Shown: in pieces, positions 60,817 through 64,000 of the stretch
Position numbering within the stretch: the stretch's first letter is position 1
Layout of the letters: every line of letters starts with the position of its first letter
Assembly (NCBI GenBank): GCA_018266255.1
Contig: JAFEAT010000006.1
Location: 1 to 64,000, forward strand
Direction of reading: 5' to 3'
DNA: 64,000 bases
From: Cyanobacteria bacterium SZAS-4
GTDB taxonomy: Bacteria; Cyanobacteriota; Vampirovibrionia; Obscuribacterales; Obscuribacteraceae
Notes under the pieces: generated by a model
Seen by the model: the letters and a program-made list of their open reading frames with translations, nothing else
Database searches by the model: none
Told to the model about the DNA's origin: nothing
Program-made: the position numbers and the translations under genes

Positions 60817-61854
60817 TCACGGCTTTTCAGTCGATTCTGTTCCTGTAGAGGACTTAGATTCCGTGCTACCTGAGGACGGGGTTTCCTTCGGAGTTTCACT
60901 CGATTTCGATTCAGTACCCGCGTTAAGTTGCGGTTCGGGAGTTGCCGAATCAGTCATAGTTTTTTCTGTTACCGGCGATTTACCTTCGGTGTCACCAGCA
61001 GCTTTTGTATCAGCAGTTGGTGATGCGACTTCTGTAGCAGGTCTTTCTAGTTTTGGTACAGGTTCTGTTGCCGAAGACGCTGCGTTCGGCTCGGGCTGTG
61101 AAACAACATCGGCGGGTGCTGCACTCGGATCGCGCTCTAACTCAACGCGTTTATCCTCTCCGTAGCCGATGACGGTTGGCTTTTCTCCGTCAACGCTGAC
61201 TTGCTGAAATGCTGTTCTCAAGCCCTTTCCGGTGATCTTCATGTTGTAATCACCAGCTTCTAGATTGGTAAAACGAACTGCTCCATTTGCATCGGCTTCT
61301 GCAAGAGTAAAGACTTTTGCATCAGAAGGCTGATATAAAGTCACTTCAGCAAAAGGGTGTTTCGTATATACAGTTAGACTTTTCGCCGGCCAGGCGCCAG
61401 ACAGATAGGTGCGTTGGGCGGCATCTTGGACACGCGGAACCAACGCAAGCAGCCCGAATGCTGCACCAAAGGCTAATCCATATGGCAAATAGTTGATTGC
61501 TTTCTTAGTTGGACTTTTCTGAACTGCGTCTTTGAATTTGAGCGCAGCACTCGTGACACTCTTGGACTTGAGTTCGTTATCCGCGAGTTCCATTTCCCAA
61601 CTGAACTTGTCCATAGGGCGTTGCGATGCCGCATCCAACACCATCGGTGAGCTGCAGAAAATGCAGAAACGCATATTCAAATCGTCTTGTTTACCGCAGG
61701 CTGGGCATTTACCGCCCATCATCGTCGTATTACTGCGTATTTTTTCTGCCGAAGCGGTCAAACCAGTTCCGCAGTGGATGCAAAACAGCATCCCTGGATC
61801 GTTTGTCTCATTACAGTTGTGGCAGGTAAGGAGTTTTCTTTCTTCAGTCGTCAT
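60817..61854 (-). CDS. Zinc-ribbon membrane protein with PEGA-like domain and Ser/Thr-rich tail
   Basis: A 345-aa protein. Residues 11-28 (CHNC...CIHC) and 50-67 (CPAC...CIFC) form two zinc ribbons. A single span (about 128-150, YLPYGLAFGAAFGLLALVP) leads to an extracytoplasmic region with a PEGA-like or carboxypeptidase-regulatory-like beta-sandwich (LTVYTKHPFAEVTLYQPSD, FTNLEAGDYNMKITGKGL). A long Ser/Thr/Pro/Glu-rich low-complexity tail follows (about 240-345), probably disordered. This resembles a substrate or partner of the kinase directly downstream. The frame is open to 61971, but ATG 61854 opens the sequence just before the first ribbon and has an extended -10 exactly upstream. Confidence 0.82.
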   Translation of the reverse strand: MTTEERKLLTCHNCNETNDPGMLFCIHCGTGLTASAEKIRSNTTMMGGKCPACGKQDDLNMRFCIFCSSPMVLDAASQRPMDKFSWEMELADNELKSKSVTSAALKFKDAVQKSPTKKAINYLPYGLAFGAAFGLLALVPRVQDAAQRTYLSGAWPAKSLTVYTKHPFAEVTLYQPSDAKVFTLAEADANGAVRFTNLEAGDYNMKITGKGLRTAFQQVSVDGEKPTVIGYGEDKRVELERDPSAAPADVVSQPEPNAASSATEPVPKLERPATEVASPTADTKAAGDTEGKSPVTEKTMTDSATPEPQLNAGTESKSSETPKETPSSGSTESKSSTGTESTEKP

Positions 61855-61860
61855 GCAGCG

Positions 61861-61869
61861 ATTGTACCA
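61861..61869 (-). promoter_or_regulatory. Extended -10 placed for a leaderless transcript
   Basis: On the minus strand TGGTACAAT (TGnTANNNT type) ends 6 bases before ATG 61854. Transcription starting at the usual distance would begin at or near the A of the ATG, and no Shine-Dalgarno is present. This is a sequence-only suggestion of a leaderless mRNA. Confidence 0.35.
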
Positions 61870-61977
61870 GCCATGAGAAATGACGACGCCTGTCAAACCA
61901 GGCTTAGTTTTGAATAACGGGAACTGTCGAGGAGTTAGGACCCTCACAAGCGGCACAAGATAGGATGCCATGCGACC

Positions 61978-62148
61978 TTAGGTGTTCCAATAGTACGCCT
62001 CTGCGCCCGTTGCGTTAGGAGTGATCAAGGCGACACCCTTATCCTGCAGTGCTATTGACATGGGTAGGAAGTCAACATTTGAGAATAATGGCAACTTGCC
62101 GTTGCGGACACGGCGGCCCTTGCTTGGCTGAAGCTGCGCTTTATTCAA
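61978..62148 (-). CDS. Small hypothetical ORF (56 aa)
   Basis: A short frame beginning with TTG one base after the stop of the upstream gene (62150) and ending 6 bases before the frame of the following zinc-ribbon gene opens. It reads as a natural polypeptide: a Lys/Arg-rich start (SKGRRVRNGKLP), then LFSNVDFLPMSIALQDKGVALITPN and the end AYYWNT. It is too short to place in a family and no ribosome-binding site is seen, but it fills the gap neatly and could be translationally coupled to its neighbour. A chance frame cannot be excluded. Confidence 0.45.
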   Translation of the reverse strand: MNKAQLQPSKGRRVRNGKLPLFSNVDFLPMSIALQDKGVALITPNATGAEAYYWNT

Positions 62149-62149
62149 C

Positions 62150-63337
62150 TTATTGAATTAGGTGGCTGGCTTGCTCGGCTAGTTCGGCAGCTTCCAGCAA
62201 TTGGAGAGCTTCGTTGATTGACTCTACTCCCGAATCGGCAGAGCTGTGGGTGGCGTATGCCGGTTGCAAGGCTAGTTGGTTGAAGGCCATTCCGATCTCT
62301 TCGGCTGTAGCAGCTACGAAACCCTCGGCGCGATTGCGCTGAGTTTTGATCTTCGCGGCAATGTCTACGGCAACTTTATTGTTGACGATTCCTTTGACCG
62401 AATCGACTGCAGGTTGTCCGGAGAAAACGTGGTCGACAACTTCAGCAACTTTGCTCAGTGACACTCCAGCAAACTTTTTCGAAAGCTGTTCAACAGTCAA
62501 TTTGCTCAGCATGTGTTTGCGGAATTGTGGCGATTCTGGCTGTCCACCGAAGATTTCGCCTGTTTTACGAACAACGCTACGCACTTCCTTAGGTGATAAG
62601 GAAGCAAACTTGGATGAGACAGAGTCAACGACAGTTTCGACTCGATTCTCCCAGACAGCTGCATCGCTAACGACGCGATCTGCTTTCCGTGCCGTTGCTT
62701 GCGCTGCTTCGAATTTAGCGCGCACAGTTGCATCGTTCAAAATCGAGATAACGATTTGCTTCTGGCGAGCAGCAATGATGCTGTCGCGATTGCTGATGAA
62801 TCCTTGCAGTTCGGTTTCGTTGGGCAGCGTCTTAACGGTACTGGGCATGCTCGATTGCGCGTTGTCGCAAATGCCTCTCAGTGTCGCACCAAGGTCAAAG
62901 TTTGCTTTTGGCTGAAACTTGAGAGTGACATTGTTGCCCTTGTTTTGCTGTTCAGCAGATAACCAGTCAAATGCTTCGACCATTCCAACCACGGTACCGC
63001 CATCGGTGCCGTTGAGTGAAACAACCAAACTTCCATTCAATAGATAAGGAGTGCCGATCAAAGCGCGGCTAATTTCCACATTACCTTCGTCATTCAGAAC
63101 GCGAACGTCGAAGTGACGGTCGTTGACTACGATGTCATTGGCACCGACAAACTTTGCCAAACCGGCAATTTCACTAAAACTCTCGGCTGTGTTGATTACC
63201 AAATCCAATTCAGGATCCAGTTCGATAATTGACTCTTCGACGATCGAACGAGCCAGCTCATGGTTGATGTCGACGCCAGCCTGCTTTGCTTTGAGCTGGG
63301 CCAGTCTTGTCACTTCTGGGCTTATTAAGTTGGGCAT
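62150..63337 (-). CDS. Hypothetical protein of unknown family
   Basis: A 395-aa cytoplasmic protein with no signal peptide or membrane span. The N-terminal 160 residues mix alpha and beta (ELDPELDLVINTAESFSEIAGL, IVVNDRHFDVRVLNDEGNVEISRAL) and contain FDWLSAEQQNKGNN. Residues 200-330 are helical and charged, and residues 340-395 contain an Ala-rich helix. I recognise no domain. ATG 63337 is chosen because GAGGGG stands nine bases before it, while the frame continues to 63379. It is cotranscribed with the HhH-repeat gene upstream (71-base gap) and with the small ORF downstream. Confidence 0.75.
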   Translation of the reverse strand: MPNLISPEVTRLAQLKAKQAGVDINHELARSIVEESIIELDPELDLVINTAESFSEIAGLAKFVGANDIVVNDRHFDVRVLNDEGNVEISRALIGTPYLLNGSLVVSLNGTDGGTVVGMVEAFDWLSAEQQNKGNNVTLKFQPKANFDLGATLRGICDNAQSSMPSTVKTLPNETELQGFISNRDSIIAARQKQIVISILNDATVRAKFEAAQATARKADRVVSDAAVWENRVETVVDSVSSKFASLSPKEVRSVVRKTGEIFGGQPESPQFRKHMLSKLTVEQLSKKFAGVSLSKVAEVVDHVFSGQPAVDSVKGIVNNKVAVDIAAKIKTQRNRAEGFVAATAEEIGMAFNQLALQPAYATHSSADSGVESINEALQLLEAAELAEQASHLIQ

Positions 63338-63408
63338 TACCGTTCCCCTCGGGTTATTTTGGCGACTTCCGTTTTCCACACTTTAGGTCTACGGAAGAAT
63401 TAAGAAAA

Positions 63409-64000
63409 TTAGTGGGTGTTCAGACCTAAACAAAATTTTTGCCGTAAAAGCGCCCAGGTGGGGGCGTCACAGCAAAGGAAATCTTCAAGTTCCGCCCAGG
63501 TTGAAAAGGGGCGTCCTCTCACCAATTTTTGGACCACCGCCTCTGGCACGCCCACTTTTTCAACATCTTCGTTGAGCGCTTTGTTCAGGTCTATTCTCTG
63601 GGCTCCAGGGCCGACAGAGCGCAGTACAGCTCCCCGTTTGGTGAACCGCTCAAGCAAAGCTTTATCTACAATCTTCTTTTCGACAATGTCCATCAGATGC
63701 TCGAACGGACGGGTGGATACGAGCTTCTGTGCGATCTCTTTGTCAGCCCCAACGATATCTATGATGTCGCGTGTGGTGGCGGAATTCAAATCGACAGGAA
63801 CGAAAGCTGCGACTGCTCCACGTTTTTGCAAGTCTGGCAATTTATTCGGTTTGACTATTGCGTTCTCTACCAATTGCTGCAAGGCAATGTATTGACGCGC
63901 GGCGATCAACCGATCTACTTCGCTCTCAGTGAAACCCAGTTGGTGTCCTAACTCGCGACGTGACGCAGAATTGATGTTGATTTCAGACTGCCAGCATTCA
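63409..64000 (-). CDS. Helix-hairpin-helix (ComEA-like) repeat protein, truncated by the window edge
   Basis: The frame stays open to the end of the window, so the start lies beyond 64000. The visible part (about 197 residues) has three ComEA-like helix-hairpin-helix modules. The first, at the edge, is INSASRRELGHQLGFTE with VDRLIAARQ. The second is VDLNSATTRDIIDIVGADKE with KLVSTRPFE. The third is IDLNKALNEDVEKVGVPE with KLVRGRPF. Each shows the I/V-D-L/N-x-A pattern, a hairpin and the R-x-F closing motif. These modules bind DNA non-specifically in competence and repair proteins, but the protein may also bind proteins. A TTG at 63909 would give a shorter form. Confidence 0.85.
   Translation of the reverse strand, partial: ECWQSEININSASRRELGHQLGFTESEVDRLIAARQYIALQQLVENAIVKPNKLPDLQKRGAVAAFVPVDLNSATTRDIIDIVGADKEIAQKLVSTRPFEHLMDIVEKKIVDKALLERFTKRGAVLRSVGPGAQRIDLNKALNEDVEKVGVPEAVVQKLVRGRPFSTWAELEDFLCCDAPTWALLRQKFCLGLNTH

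Overview
The window looks like chromosomal DNA from a free-living, aerobic, non-photosynthetic bacterium with a large, signalling-rich genome. A succinate dehydrogenase operon and a mitochondrial-type aconitase point to a respiratory TCA cycle. Hanks-type kinases with leucine-rich-repeat ectodomains, zinc-ribbon kinases, a DUF4388 protein with a degenerate GGDEF domain and many signal-peptide proteins of unknown family recall the Obscuribacter-type Melainabacteria (Vampirovibrionia, Cyanobacteriota). This placement is an inference from gene content. There is no rRNA or ribosomal gene to anchor it, and Acidobacteria- or Planctomycetes-like lineages are alternatives. I see no tRNA, rRNA, CRISPR array, transposase, phage gene or integration site.

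Layout. 1-4.9 kb: exonuclease III with a coupled small gene, a ribbon-helix-helix regulator with inverted repeats in front of it, a helical protein, a HEAT-repeat protein and a Pro-rich secreted protein. 5-9.6 kb: gluconokinase, aldo/keto reductase, an MFS permease, and an S41-family protein abutting a tyrosine-phosphatase-like gene. 9.8-18.7 kb: aconitase, DUF3472-like protein, alpha/beta hydrolase, acetyltransferase, a small protein with a paralogue at 44.5 kb, and the sdhC-sdhA-sdhB operon of the actinobacterial Sdh1 type. 18.8-32.2 kb: an MFS exporter fused to a monooxygenase-like domain, small secreted proteins, an SGNH hydrolase, a 655-residue protein with an HExxH motif, a DUF4034-like protein, a zinc-ribbon membrane protein, rhomboid protease, NanE, aldehyde dehydrogenase and an M23 peptidase.

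32.2-44.4 kb is a signalling island. It has two tandem Ser/Thr kinases with a C-terminal leucine-rich-repeat region beyond a single membrane span, a DUF4388/degenerate-GGDEF protein, and an apparent operon of OmpR-type regulator, PAS histidine kinase, a pseudokinase with leucine-rich repeats and a 60-residue ORF. This pseudokinase/two-component unit is my best candidate for an undescribed system.

44.4-52.2 kb is mostly housekeeping: CCA-adding enzyme, UPF0104 flippase-like protein, CtpA, prephenate dehydratase, CobO, acyl-CoA thioesterase and an MgtC-like protein. 52.3-58 kb: a Tad-like pseudopilin protein, a secreted protein, a subtilase and a second two-component system. Its regulator and kinase genes diverge around a perfect 7-bp inverted repeat. 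58-64 kb: a GH16-like protein with a Gly-rich repeat linker, a zinc-ribbon Ser/Thr kinase, a zinc-ribbon membrane protein, a small ORF, a protein of unknown family, and a gene with helix-hairpin-helix repeats that runs off the right edge.

Start codons are often TTG or GTG and Shine-Dalgarno sites vary in quality, so several starts are choices rather than certainties; the reasons are given per gene. No homology search was possible. Family names come from recognised motifs.
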